DNA of 64,000 bases from Agrypnia vestita (GCA_016648135.1 JADDOH010002064.1:308696-372695), one strand, 5' to 3'. Counted from the first letter of the stretch, positions 11,235 through 22,259 are shown. Notes: generated by a model not told the origin, from the sequence alone. Translations and numbers: made by a program.

Positions 11235-11375
11235 CAGACAGGACAGGAAGGTAAATAAAATACATAGAGCGACTGTTGAAGTAAACAGGAGTAGAAGACG
11301 TCCGTAAAAGACCTGGCGTGATCGGATAAACTACGTATTAGAGGGCGGCTCTGTTAAGGACATCAATTACCGAAG
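11235..11375 (+). mobile_element. LINE remnant, GRPRKTW family, diverged
   Basis: ACATAGAGCGACTGTTGAAG, then AGAAGACGTCCGTAAAAGAC and CTGGCGTGATCGGATAAAC match the diagnostic block of the 47-kb copy at the DNA level, with stops. Confidence 0.55.
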
Positions 11376-11489
11376 AACTTTATCAAATTTAATTTCACCT
11401 ATCTGTGACATGTTGTCGGTGTAGTATTCGTTTCTAATAGAAATATTGCTATTTTAGCTACTTTCGTAACCTTGACGTTTCGTCTTCGT

Positions 11490-11975
11490 CATCTACACCA
11501 TCAACACCATTCCATACAAAGGTCTACAACACTAACATAGGTTATTTCTCTCCTCTACCTAGAATGTTAAACCAGTACAAAGAGATCACGTCATGTAACC
11601 CCAACATCGACATATTTCACATGACACAACCTCAGTTTAAAAGAAAAGTTATATCACTCCTGACTGAAAATAATCTGAGCGTGTAAGACGGAAATTAACC
11701 TAAACAAAAAATATATTGCCACAAAGACACGGGTACACATTTTCTGACTTGGTTGGCCTGGGAGCCTACGTGCCTATTATGTCGTGCGGAAATTGTGAAC
11801 TTCGTTCATCTTGTAGTCGCATATTGTACTATATTTATATTGTATAATGTATTAATGTTTTACTGTAAAATGTAACTATACTAAGTGATTATTGATTAGG
11901 GTCATTCTGACCTGTCGATAGTCTTTAAATTAATAATAAAAAATAAAAATAAAATAAATCTAATGCTGATGAAAG
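11490..11975 (+). mobile_element. Non-LTR retrotransposon 3' end
   Basis: The frame reads YNTNIGYFSPLPRMLNQYKE, then NIDIFHMTQPQFKRKVISLL before a stop near 11685, the extreme C-terminal pattern (SP...RML..YN...DIF....F) of Jockey/CR1-group LINEs. A 3' UTR with an A-rich tail (AATAATAAAAAATAAAAATA) ends near 11960. Confidence 0.6.
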
Positions 11976-12240
11976 GAGGCCATGAAATTTGAAAACATAT
12001 ATTCTGTGCATCAGTTGGATGAGTTTCAAACTCACTTTTTCATTCTTCATCTTGGTCTTACTCTAAATGACAGCAAGGATGTATTCCGGAGTTTTAACTA
12101 GGTCGATCATCGTACTGATCATCTTCCACGAGTTTTGGTGACTTCGTTTCTCATACATTTCTCCTCTTTCTTGTGCCTACCCACTAACGGTATCATGTTG
12201 GCTATAAGATTTTTATGGACATTCTCTCAGACTTTTCAGA
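11976..12240. other. Unassigned sequence
   Basis: Short stretch between two elements; nothing recognised. Confidence 0.4.
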
Positions 12241-12242
12241 AT

Positions 12243-13050
12243 AAATATTATTGTTATAATTTATAGAAATAAACTTTGTTTACACCACTTTTTTATTGAA
12301 AAAAATTCGACATGTTTCAAAGCCAATGGCTTCTTCATCAGGATAACAAATGTATAATAACAAAATTAGATTTAAAAATCAAAGTATAGATAATCAAAAT
12401 ATTAAAAAGTTATATATGGAAAATGAATAATAATAAAGTACCTACTCATGAAAATAAATTAAATTAAAAAGGACATAGTTATTTATAATATTCAATTTAC
12501 TATTAACACTTTTTCTTATTTCCCAAATTTCTAATTTATCAAACTGTGATTCTGTATAATTTGTATGTAAAATTTGTAAACCCTTATTAATAACAAAAGA
12601 ATGATCCATAGTCAAAAGATGGTTAGAAAATTCAGAATAATTATTACTATTTAAACACTTTAAGTGTTCCTTAACTCTAACTTCAAAATTTCTACACGTT
12701 TTTCGTTAATAACAATCATTACAAATCAATCTATAAACACTTGATTTTTTAAAATATTATCCTTATCTTTATTATTTAATATGTATTTATTATTACAAAA
12801 AGCTGGTTGAATAACATTTGAGATATTTTTAACTATTGAATTAGAAATTTTATTATTAATAAATATAATTTTGCTCCAATGTTTATCAGAATCAAATATT
12901 GAAGGATAAACAAAAGATTTTAAAAAAATTCTTGTACTTTTTATTTAAGATAATATCAATTAATTTTTTATCATAACCATAAAAAAAATTTTGCTGTGTT
13001 CGAAGAAAAAGTAAATATTATCGGCATGTGATGAATTAATTAACACATTA
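12243..13050 (-). pseudogene. Penelope-like element (family A): linker and GIY-YIG coding remnant plus 3' terminus
   Basis: Read on the minus strand from 13050, frames give FYGYDKKLIDIILNKKYKNF, then FVYPSIFDSDKHWSKIIF (PLE linker), then SSVYRLICNDC (start of GIY-YIG with the CxxC typical of PLEs), RKTCRNFEVRVKEHLKCL, and EFSNHLLTMDHSFVINKGLQ. The coding part ends near 12480. Its terminus holds ribozyme A1 (12350-12300) followed by ATTATAA-type A+T-rich DNA. There are frameshifts and an in-frame TAA inside the YIG block. This copy directly links a ribozyme terminus to PLE coding sequence. The 5' half and RT core are missing. Confidence 0.82.
12300..12350 (-). ncRNA. Hammerhead-like motif A1
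   Basis: Minus strand: CTGATGA (12341-12335), stem II GAAGCC/GGCTTT with loop ATT, GAAAC (12318-12314), helix III AC/GU around AT, cleavage triplet GUC. Stem I is weak here (TATC against GAAT); family copy A4 pairs TATC with GATA perfectly. Confidence 0.65.
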
Positions 13051-14005
13051 AAATGATCAGTTTGATTGAAGTATGAAAGAGGCACTTGTTAGAGAGTGTT
13101 CCCAGATATGAATTCATACATTCCGTATACATTTGTGGCTACGCGCATGAATGTTATATTTACATCATGCATTAAAAAATATCAATTGTTACAAGTCCAT
13201 TGATGAATATCTTGGAATTCCTCGGATACTTATCAACAAAAGACCCAACGAGAGGGTACACCACTGACGACATAATTCAGGATAATTTGACGGGATCAAT
13301 GGTATAATTTGCAGAGTCATGACCGTCATACCTGTCTCCGCTGCCCAAAGACGGCGATTGTCAAACTTTACTGGCTATCTTGCTGGAGTTAGAAAATATG
13401 TGGGTCCTCTAGGGATGTTTCCCATACTCGTCTTATTTTGTATACTTTTTCGATCTTTGTGAACAGGACCTGATGTCACTGAACACAACCACCTTCCTTA
13501 CACCTTTTCATAGTGCACGCTCTACTAAAACCTTTTATCTGTGATATTACGATTCAACTTTGAACTGTCTTGTTGGCTTGACGTGTTTCGTTCTGAGTTA
13601 TGTGTGTCCACTTTTAAGTGATCTTAAAGCCTTCGGATAAGGATCAAGGTGCCATAAGAATTCCTGGGCTACTGCCCTTCTGATAAGGGACAAACCAGCG
13701 TTCTTCCTTCGACCTGGACCAAAAGGACAAAGGTAAGAGCGTGCTTTCCTTCTGACCTTTCTTTCCTTCCAGAACCCGTCTTTCCCATCTTAACTTATCC
13801 ATTTCACATTCCGTGTTCAAACACTTGTATTCGAAGAATTAGATATTAAAATCAATACAGAACTGATTAAATAGAATTAAAAAATGAAATAAGAGCGTGA
13901 ATATTTAAAATATGTATAATATTTTATTTTTCAACAATTTTCGACAATTTCTTTTTAACAAAACTAACAAAACACAGAATCAGTTTCAACGCTAATTTAA
14001 AAAAA
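13051..14005. other. Unassigned sequence
   Basis: No frame or shared repeat recognised. It may hold further decayed PLE sequence but no motif shows it. Confidence 0.4.
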
Positions 14006-14007
14006 AA

Positions 14008-14332
14008 TTAACCCATAAAAACCAAGTTTTTATTAGATTTCCTTTCTCATTGAATCAGGTTTCATGTCAAAACACGCGTCGGGCTAATTACTCATTCGTA
14101 TTGATTTCAATTTGAAAAAACCATTAAAATTTCGAAAAATCCGAAATTATACTATATTTATTAAATTTTTAAACGAAAATTTGTTAAATCTTTTTTATCG
14201 TCACCACTAGTCTGCTTGCAAAGTTTCAGCTCGTTTAGATCACGGGAAAAGGGTTAAAAATTGTTCCAAAGTTTTTTCGTCAGACATGGAAGCAGACGCT
14301 GCGAGTTAAAAGAAAGGGAGTAAAAAGATTTT
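14008..14332 (-). repeat. 550-bp unclassified repeat family, copy S1 (partial)
   Basis: Reverse complement of the other copies: starts AACCCATAAAAACCAAG, contains GCTTGCAAAGTTTCAGCTCG and ATCACGGGAAAAGGGTTAAA, ends GCGAGTTAAAAGAAAGGGAG. The central part is deleted relative to copies at 25.1 and 52.3 kb. Confidence 0.75.
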
Positions 14333-15998
14333 CTTCGTCCAAAATCTTAGTCATAAAAAAATCAAAATTAAAATTATTAAAAATTAATTTGTTTTTAAGA
14401 ATACTACGCCAAATTATTTATATTCGTTATTATATTCACGATTACAGACATTATAGTATTTACAACATCTTTAATAAATACTTGTTTATAGCAAAAGTAT
14501 TTAGTAAATTGCAGTAATCAGTGTTTAAAAGATTTTTGCAAAGGTGTTTGAAGAAGTTGTGTAAGATTGTGATATTTTTATTCCTGTTAACGATAAGGTA
14601 TTTATATTCAAATATATTTGTATTATTTTGGAAGAATGTAGAATTAATCGACTTAGAAGAGTTTCCGCATTAACGAATTCCTGAATCACTCAAATAAGTA
14701 CTTGTTATACAAATTAATGGTAAATATGTATTGTATTTCCGAAAAATCATTTTTATACTTATGATTTTGTTATACTACATTTTGTTATACACTATGGTTA
14801 GGTAATTTTTCATATTAATGGCCAGACATATTGGCTGTGTAACTATTATACAAAAGCTTATAAACAAAAGGACCAAGGAGAAATTACTTAGTAATATGTA
14901 CATTATTATCTTTTATTTGCGAAACAATGTGATTAAAATAAGAGAATTTTTAATTACACAGCGGATTGCATCTTTTCATCGACTCTGAAATACAAGTAGG
15001 TTTTGTCTCTAAGAGAAAAATCAAAGATAAAGGTTGAATCTGAACTGTGCTGGGCATACAGCGAAGCTTATGGAAGAGAGATGGATCTATATAATCCTGC
15101 AATGGTGATTATAGTATGGCAGAAGAAGGAAAAGTTGGTAACAAATGCATTGAGATAATGGCCTGAAAACAAATGTTCACAATGAGATTTGTACGAGGAA
15201 AAATAATACGCAAATGAGGAAAAACGCTGATGATGAATAAGAAGAAGATACAAAACAATAAAAATTCACCAGAAAGATATATTGAAAATTTCTTTCACTC
15301 GATCTTGCTTACGCTTATACTTATCAGCAAAATTTTATTTTATGTCTACGTGACGTGCTTAAATATGTTTGAATGATTTATAAACTGGCCTTCTATTCTC
15401 TCAGTTAGGGACATTTAGCTTCTTAGTATTAATGAATATAATTTAATTTAACAAATATGTTCGATGTTTAAAAATGTGTAGATACGCTTTAAAAAATGAG
15501 CTATGTTGATCATTCAAAGACAACTTGAACAATGAAGGCGAGAAAAACATAGCCATAATAAGCCTTAACAATACTAGGGCTTTAAGCCAGGAGCTCGCCA
15601 ACGTAGCTGAAATGTGAGATGACTTCTGTGCCGAGAATGGCCGACATCAAACAATGTTGTACACTTCAAAAATATTATTTGAAGTCTTGCTGATGTTGGG
15701 TGGTATGTTTTGGCTGCAAATGTTAGTTTAGTTGATGCAAGAAAGGTTTGAGCCGTGCAACAGAGTACCACCCACACGTAGCATTATGTTTTTTTTGAGG
15801 AGTGTATCAAAAATAAGTTTTTTTTAATAACCGCTGAATCTCAGGTGTCTTTCATCGTATCGATGAAAAGGACTGCGTCTATTAAAAGTATAATCGACAC
15901 AAAATATAACCTTGTACTGTAAAAAAAACGAATAGTTAAATTGCACCACAAATATGCTTCTGGTTGTGTTTTCTGGAGTATTATGCCGCATTTTTATG
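14333..15998. other. Unassigned A+T-rich sequence
   Basis: Several 60-70 codon minus-strand frames (15068-15253, 15574-15777, 15824-16045) have no recognisable motif. No repeat shared with the rest of the window was seen. Confidence 0.45.
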
Positions 15999-15999
15999 A

Positions 16000-16060
16000 C
16001 CTTTCTGACCGATGTTTCGGGTTTCATTGCAGAGTCCATTGTCAAGGCTGAAGTATCTCG
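16000..16060 (-). ncRNA. Degenerate hammerhead-like motif E
   Basis: Minus strand: TTGACAA (16045-16039, consensus CTGANGA), partial stem II (GGACTC against GAAACC, four of six pairs), GAAAC (16018-16014), AC-ATCG-GT helix III and a classical GUC triplet (16009-16007). The next 30 bases (CCAGAAAACACAACCAGAAG) resemble the flank of repeat D. Confidence 0.4.
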
Positions 16061-16354
16061 ACATGGACCACTCTATTGCATCCGAATGTTTTACGACAAG
16101 TTCAAAGTATACATGACTTCTTGTTAAATAGAGCTGTTGGCTGTGAGATTTGAAGCCAATGCCTGGTTCTTCGTCTTCTTGCGCACTTGTTACTTGTTGA
16201 AAAGACTAGTGCCTTCTTAATCCTAATATTAATCAAAACTGTACGATCCCGTCTTACCAAATTTCCTTTAGTTTGTGCTTCGCGATGGGATCATTGCATT
16301 TCTCATTTTAATGCTTATTGCCATCAATACATAATTTGATATTAAACCTTTAAC

Positions 16355-16712
16355 AAATTAGACGTGAGAACAAATTAGACATGAATGCAATGCTGGCTGT
16401 AGTGTGGTAGATAGAATAAAGAAAGGAGTGCTGAGATGGTTTGGTCATGTGGAACGAGGAAAGGATAGTTAAGAAAATATATGAGGCGAGTGTTGAAGGC
16501 AACAGAAATAGAGGGCGTCCGCGAAAGACCTGGCGTGATCAGATACAACAAGTGTTTGAGGATGGCCCTGTTAAAAGCTGCAACAAACGTAGAACTTGTA
16601 TGGAAGATGTATTAATGTGGCCGAAGCAAAAGTGGTGTGACAGGATAGAAGAGTGTGGCATTCAATCCTCTCTGCCTACCCCTGCGGCGTGATGGTTAGT
16701 TAGTCAGTTAGT
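16355..16712 (+). mobile_element. LINE 3' end, GRPRKTW family
   Basis: A frame at 16441-16692 reads VKKIYEASVEGNRNRGRPRK, TWRDQIQQVFEDGPVKSCN, then a C-rich motif region (CMEDVLMW...) close to the 47-kb consensus. Downstream is GATGGTTAGTTAGTCAGTTA, the family's GTTA-type tail. Upstream DNA (16355-16440) also matches (AATGCTGGCTGTAGTGTGGT). It is 5'-truncated. Confidence 0.8.
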
Positions 16713-17265
16713 GTTGTATAATAATCAAGATATTTATTTTGCTCACTTCGCTTTGATGGTTTTCTGACTATGATTTACGGAATTCCTCAGTTGAGAAAGC
16801 GCTGGCGAGCGGCGATGACAGTGTAAAATATGTTGATTAAGCAGGGACACCCACACAATAATATGCTTATACGTCTCTATTCGGAGCTAATCGGGCGCAC
16901 AGAGACCCTCTCACGGAGCTAATTGGGAAGAGAGCCATCGGGGATACCCAAGGCGGTGTTACACCAAACCTCCACCAACTCAAATAATAACACGGTTTAG
17001 AGAAGTTGGCTAAAAATCACTTATGTCATATAATCAATGTATACATACAACCCGTGTTTCCCTATCCGCCAAATTTTCTCCACAACCAGCTACAACCACC
17101 CACCGGTGGTTATGGTGGTGGATAGCCCTTGGTGTCACATCGAAAATATGCGAGTTTGTTGGGGGTGGCTTTCGTGGGTGGGAGTGGGCGACGAAAATGT
17201 GCTTTCTAGCACATTATTTTGTTATGGGAAGGCCGCAAATGCTTCAGATTGTTTCAAAATAGGCG
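16713..17265. other. Unassigned, moderately CpG-rich sequence
   Basis: Two overlapping frames (17023-17262, 17037-17375) run through GGTGG-rich DNA without motifs. It may be the body of the element that supplies the heat-shock-like promoter below, but nothing shows this. Confidence 0.35.
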
Positions 17266-17272
17266 CGCCGAC

Positions 17273-17460
17273 TGTGTCGGTGAGTCTAGAAGGTTCCGAA
17301 AAAACCTGCTCTAGAAAGTTCTGGAAGGAGGAGATTCTAGAAAATTTCCGAAAGTTCTATAAGGTTCTAAGCTGAGTGGCGGAATGTGTCGGTGTGTTTA
17401 GAAGGTTCCTGTACATTCGATAAATTTCTTGAAAGTTCTGGAAGTTATTTATAAATAATT
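17273..17460 (+). promoter_or_regulatory. Heat-shock-element cluster with TATA box (promoter or LTR U3)
   Basis: Dense alternating GAA and TTC pentamers: CTAGAAGGTTCCGAAAA (17286-17302), CTAGAAAGTTCTGGAAGG (17311-17328), GAAAATTTCCGAAAGTTCT (17340-17358), TTTCTTGAAAGTTCTGGAAG (17425-17444). These fit the nGAAnnTTCn array bound by heat shock factor. A TATAAATA box follows at 17450-17457. The block contains a tandem repeat: TGTGTCGGTG...TAGAAGGTTCC starts at 17273 and again at 17385 (period 112). No heat-shock protein frame follows, so a retroelement LTR promoter is as likely as a gene promoter. Confidence 0.6.
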
Positions 17461-18845
17461 AGCTCAACTGAGACTTTTATACAGTATATGAATATTTTGA
17501 ACCCGCTGTTATATTACAACAATATTCCAACTTCTGTATTGATCACTGTTGCATAATCGGAAACGCCGATAATATTATTTTTCGGATTCGAGTCATACAT
17601 ATATTGTGTATGTTTATTTATTGACATAGTGATTATAAAAAAAAATACATTTAAGATTTTTTTAATATTTCTCTAATAAAATTTTTTTTTAGTGTTTAGG
17701 TAAAAGATATTTACTATCTCTTCTAGAACAAGGTTTGCACTAAAGGAGACAGGGTCATCTGTTTTATTCAACTATGGAATCTAAAAAATAAAAATATTAT
17801 CTAAAATAATTTGTAAAAATAAAAGAACTTTTGAAACAAAATATCTTAGCCTACCAGTGTTTAAAATACAATAAGTATCGTAAATATAAATATTTTTATT
17901 ATATATTTACAAAAATTAGTGAAATAATAACTTTTACGTACAAAAACGTGTAGTAAAAGTAGATACAATGTAGATATAATTTTCCTATACATAATATACA
18001 TACATTCTCTCTGTGCTAATAATACAAAACAATTTATATGAATATTATAGACATGTTTTATTTAGATCCGTCATATTCACGAGGTTATATTTAATTATAA
18101 TTAGGCCAGTTATATTCACTAAGTTATATTTAGGTATAATTAATGTCCTCATTTTTTTTATTACGCGCTGTCGAAGAGAAGTTGGCGGGACACGGGCTAT
18201 CATTTCACGATAGTGTTCTAATACTTAATAAATCTATTCATTGTTATGCCACATGATTTTTGTGACGATAGTGTTTGAAGCTCAAAAGTACGAGCATAAT
18301 TCATAATCAGAATTATGATTTTATTTCCAGATTGGCATGTATAAAAAAAAAATAACTACAGACATATGTATTGTGGTACTATAAATTTGATATTTAATCT
18401 ACCATTAAAACGTATTGATTTAGTATTTCTGTAAAAAACTCAATCAGTTAGTATGATACGGCCTTAATGCTGCAAGCATTAGTCGGAGCTGCGAAGGCTT
18501 GTTGCAATCAGCAATTCTTTGTTAATTGAAGACCGACTGACAACCACATTAACAGCTGATTATCTTCATATATATTACTAACCAGAGATGGTAATAATAT
18601 TTACTACAAGTATTACCAAGTTTTGTAAAATAAACCTGTTTTTTGTACGTTTACGGAATCGCTAATATTCCTAAGTATCGATTGTGTGATTTGTATTCGA
18701 TTGTAGTGATAATGTTTATATAACTAACTAAGATTCAACTATTAAAGAGGTTTGTTTCTAGTGTACCAGCGACTGCACTTTAAACAATCTCACAATTTCT
18801 GATTTGTCGCAAGCAATTTAATTGTCCAACCCTATTATCAATTAT
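17461..18845. other. Unassigned A+T-rich sequence
   Basis: Contains the direct repeat ATATTCACNAGGTTATATTTA at about 18070 and 18110. Nothing else supported. Confidence 0.45.
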
Positions 18846-18849
18846 CTAA

Positions 18850-19110
18850 AAACATCCACGTCCCAGCAAGAGCTACTAGAACCTAATGCCTCTTCCACAT
18901 TCGTGTTGCTCGTATCAACTCCGGATTTCGCTCACCCATAGTGGGAATGTGCCGAGCCTACAATGATTTGTTCACCGACATTGACATCTATCATGTGTCT
19001 CTCTACCATCTAAGATCACAAGTGTACATGATTCTGCGTCGCAGCATTGAATTAATACTTAATTAATAATTTAAAATATTGATTCAATGCTGCGATGCAA
19101 GATATAAATA
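18850..19110 (+). mobile_element. Non-LTR retrotransposon C-terminal remnant
   Basis: The plus strand reads RINSGFRSPIVGMCRAYNDL, FTDIDIYHVSLYHLRSQVY, ending near 19050, matching the SP...R....YN...DI.....F C-terminus of Jockey/CR1-group LINEs. An inverted repeat (19036-19052 with 19082-19098, one mismatch) closes the fragment. Confidence 0.5.
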
Positions 19111-19317
19111 AGGTTAGACTTATCTTAACATGTTATATTTAATATTGTATTTAATTTATTATGTTTCATTCATTACTGTTACTACTTATGTATTTTATTT
19201 TAATTTACTTATATTATTCTTATGTATTATTTCAAAATTATTTCTATGTGAAATATGCTAGGATATAAGTTAATAGGTTCTTTACTATATATTTACACTC
19301 TCATTTTGCACTTTGCA

Positions 19318-19495
19318 CAGAAAAATTATTACCTTACAAAACAACTTACTGCTAGAAAAGAAAAAACTTACTTACTATTACTTATTCACTAGGTGGTATA
19401 CAAGAAATGGAATTAAAATTTAGTACTATTATAGTTGGGAGTGCCTGAAAGAATTAGGTGTTTTTGCGGAGTGCACATAGGAGTGGAATGATGTT
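19318..19495 (-). mobile_element. L2/CR1-like LINE 3' UTR, copy 2 (inverted)
   Basis: Reverse complement of the 58.45-58.63 kb sequence: CTTACAAAACAACTTACTGC, TTCACTAGGTGGTATACAAG, GTTGGGAGTGCCTGAAAGAA and GGTGTTTTTGCGGAGTGCAC all match. Confidence 0.8.
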
Positions 19496-19499
19496 AGAA

Positions 19500-19650
19500 A
19501 GCGACCTACAAATATAACATTTTATTAAATAATTAGCAAAATAAAACACAAATCACTTTGTTTTCACCACTTCATAAGATTACAAAAACTACATGTTTCG
19601 AAAACAAAGTGTTCTAGCAAGTGATAAATAAAGTATCCCCAGCGATAATA
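19500..19650 (-). repeat. Penelope-like terminus without ribozyme core
   Basis: Minus strand reads TTTTCGAAACATGTAGTTTT, later GAAGTGGTGAAAACAAAG, matching the post-GAAAC part of family A termini (GAAACATGT...GTGGTGAAAACAAA at 51.5 kb). The CTGANGA box is not recognisable. Confidence 0.45.
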
Positions 19651-19726
19651 AAGTGTTCATAGACGAGTGATAAATTGCGAAATGGGGTGATTTTAAGAAT
19701 AATGTATTAATTTAATGTGTTAAGTG

Positions 19727-19783
19727 ACTTTGTCAATTTAATAAAATAATTAAATTGACAAAGTGTGGTTAATAATACCACAC
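19727..19783. repeat. Two adjacent hairpins
   Basis: ACTTTGTCAATTTAAT (19727-19742) pairs perfectly with 19749-19764; immediately after, GTGTGGT (19763-19769) pairs with ACCACAC (19777-19783). Confidence 0.75.
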
Positions 19784-20089
19784 GTCATATTAATATTTAA
19801 ATTAAACTTGTGTATAAAAATGAGATTAACTTAAGGGATTCCCCAAGGTCTAGGTGTGTAAAATTTTTTACGAAGTACAGAAGCCTTCTATCAATAACAC
19901 CTTTTTTCCCCTTTATTAGGAATTTGTTAGGACTTCGATATTTTTGTCAACCATATTCGATGGCACCAGAAATACTACAGTAGACGTCCACAAAGTCCTG
20001 GAGTAACCAGTTAAACCGGATACTGGTTGATGGTGCTTTCGGAAGCTTCGATAATTAATTGAAATAACTAGTTTAAAATATTTGAAAAT

Positions 20090-20252
20090 TATAGATTTTT
20101 AACCATGCAAGACCAATACGGAGGCTTTACAGTAGTCTACAAAGCAGCAATAGAAAGTTATATTGAATTCTTTGCCCTTTTCAAATAGTTGTTTCACAAC
20201 ATGTATGTGGTCTAGAGTTGAATAACCACTTCTGAATCCAGCTTGTTCTCAA
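20090..20252 (-). pseudogene. RTE-type LINE reverse transcriptase fragment
   Basis: Minus strand reads EQAGFRSGYSTLDHIHVVKQ, LFEKGKEFNITFYCCFVDYC, KA, the RT block 1-2 region (QAGFRKGYST...DHI...L...FVDY.KAF) of RTE-clade LINEs. The following RT motifs are absent. The plus-strand piece at 20262 encodes the C-terminal half of such a protein, so the two pieces are inverted relative to each other. Confidence 0.7.
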
Positions 20253-20261
20253 TTTCACCAA

Positions 20262-20800
20262 ACGACTACAAAGGAAATAGATAGACGAATAGGAAATGCG
20301 TGAAAGCAATATTGGAGTCTAAAGGAAATCATGAAACACAGAGATATGAGCATAGACATCAAAAGGAAACTCTTCGATACCTACATTCTGCCTGTCCTAA
20401 CTTACGGCTGTCAAACCTGGGCGATCACTAAAGCTCACGAAAGAAAGCTAGAATCTTGCCATAATGCTATGGAGAGAAGTATGCAGATAGAATAAGAAAT
20501 TCAATAATCAAAGAAAAAATAAATACGAAGAATGTTTAAGTATCCATCAGAAGGCTTAAATGGAAATAGACTGGATATATAATCAGGGGAAGAGAGAAAT
20601 GGTCAAAAACAATAACGTATCGGTTCACAAGAGACAATAAAATGAAACGAGGCAGGCCTTCTAGAAGATGGGTGGATGAGATCAAAGCTACAGCAGGTGG
20701 CGCGTGGACCAGAATAGCAAAAGGTAGGGAGGAATGGAGGGAATTGGAGGAGGCGTTTGCCAAAAGGCATACAGATGGAACTGCCATGGTGTGACAGCCT
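20262..20800 (+). pseudogene. RTE-type LINE C-terminal half
   Basis: Broken frames read RIGNAWKQYWSLKEIMKHRD, IKRKLFDTYILPVLTYGCQT, WAITKAHERKLESCHNAMER, then RGRPSRRWVDEIKA, REEWRELEEAFAKRHTD before a stop at 20794. This is the standard RTE-like LINE C-terminus. Stop codons at the IE*EIQ position show it is dead. Confidence 0.8.
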
Positions 20801-21905
20801 AACTGATCACAAACATGTTGATGTCTGAATAAGGGATATTATTATATATTATCATTGAGACAAATACGAAGTCTGAACCTCCTTAAATATGATTGAGTTT
20901 ATTAAATAGACTTCTTTAAAAGAACTGCGGATGTATTTTAGCTGGGTTTCTCAGCAATAATTGAGAAATGATACTTTTACCGACAGTCGAAAAACTCGAT
21001 CGCGTCTTTGAAAAGTCTGGTCGTGTTCTTTCAAGAAGTCAAACGATGACACTGTAAAATGGAATGTCAGAACTCGAGTAGTCTCGGTCTTGACGATTGT
21101 CCGATGTGAATGTCAAGGGGGGTTCGAGTGTTAATAAAGTTTTGTTGAGCTGGAGAGCGCTGTCATCTCTTGGAAACTTGATTGGTTTGATTGAAGCCAT
21201 TCCCACGATGTACCGTGGGCAGTGGTGGCTGGCGTTAGAACCCTCGGTAGCCGGAGAACCAAGTTCAATATTCAAGGTTGGATATTTGTTAATAATAAGT
21301 AGGTAAAAGGTACATAAATAATAAAAATAATTTTTTTATCATTTCTGAAGGTATTTTTTCACGTTTTTTTTTTAAATAATTCATAATTTTCCTCAGTCCT
21401 CATTTCAACAGGCAATTCGTTGAACCATTTCACACCTCTGAATGTGTAGTGGTGCCGAGCAGTTGTGGTATGTATCATGTATGTAAGATCAATGAACGTA
21501 ATATAAATAGTGCACATTAAATTTGAAGTACAATTATTAAAAAAAAAAATTTAATATTTTATTATTATTAAATAAATTATAGTTTTTCCGTTTCAGCATA
21601 CTCCAGCCGCCACTGACCACGAAATAAAAAATAATTTTAACATCACTCATCGTCCACCGTGGCTCGAGTCTAGAGAGAAAAACATGAGCAAATAGTTCAA
21701 GAATACCAATAATTTATCATTGAAATCATTTCGAAGTCTTGCAACATTTGACTCTTTCGAAGCCTTATATTTATTTATCTTTGCGATTCAGTAAGAGTTC
21801 TGTTGGGACTCGATTTGTACAAGATCTCATGTTAACCTTAAATTGTGGAAAAATATAATTCAGTAGAATAGAATAAGATTGTATGTTGATATTTATGCGT
21901 TAAAT
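20801..21905. other. Unassigned sequence
   Basis: 21040-21300 is GC-richer and has overlapping open frames on both strands (78 and 69 codons) with no motif, so more likely an old repeat or non-coding element than a gene. The rest is A+T-rich. Confidence 0.4.
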
Positions 21906-21910
21906 AAAAC

Positions 21911-22053
21911 GAATATTTTATATGAACCATCATATATTTCACTGAAAAGCAAATCTCGACGTTTTACTGATGTCCTATCCAGCGTCATAGAAGAGCGTCT
22001 TATCACAGCGGAGGTGTAGGCCTAACGAAATATACAGTTCATATAAAATATCC
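21911..22053 (-). repeat. Inverted repeat enclosing a degenerate ribozyme-like motif (F)
   Basis: Arms 21911-21940 and 22027-22053 share GATATTTTATATGAAC-type sequence in inverted orientation. Between them, minus strand, CTATGA is followed by a GCTG/CAGT stem and AAAACGTC, with TCTT able to pair with GAGA as stem I. The layout resembles repeat D, but core bases deviate. Confidence 0.4.
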
Positions 22054-22102
22054 GGTTTTTTTAACACATAAATATTTCCATTGTCCGTAATAATAATCGA
22101 TA

Positions 22103-22254
22103 TAAATTAACTTTGTTAAAACCACTTATTTATTGAAAAAATTTCAACATGTTTCGAAGCCCATGGCTTCTTCGTCAGGATAACAAAGAAGCCATTGGCT
22201 TCGAAACATGTTGAATTTTTTTCAATAAATAAATGGTTTTAATAAAGTTAATTA
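22103..22254. mobile_element. Head-to-head pair of Penelope-like family A termini
   Basis: Arms 22103-22172 and 22186-22254 form a long near-perfect inverted repeat around a 13-base spacer. The left (minus) unit holds ribozyme A2: CTGACGA (22178-22172), perfect six-bp stem II GAAGCC/GGCTTC (loop ATG), GAAAC (22155-22151), AC-AT-GT helix III and triplet GUU. The right (plus) unit has stem II and GAAAC but lost CTGANGA. Inverted terminal units are usual in PLEs. Confidence 0.72.
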
Positions 22255-22259
22255 ATATC

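Noticed and set aside
17023..17375. Two overlapping 79-112 codon frames before the heat-shock elements
   Set aside because: They share DNA in different phases, contain no motif, and the second ends inside the regulatory repeats.
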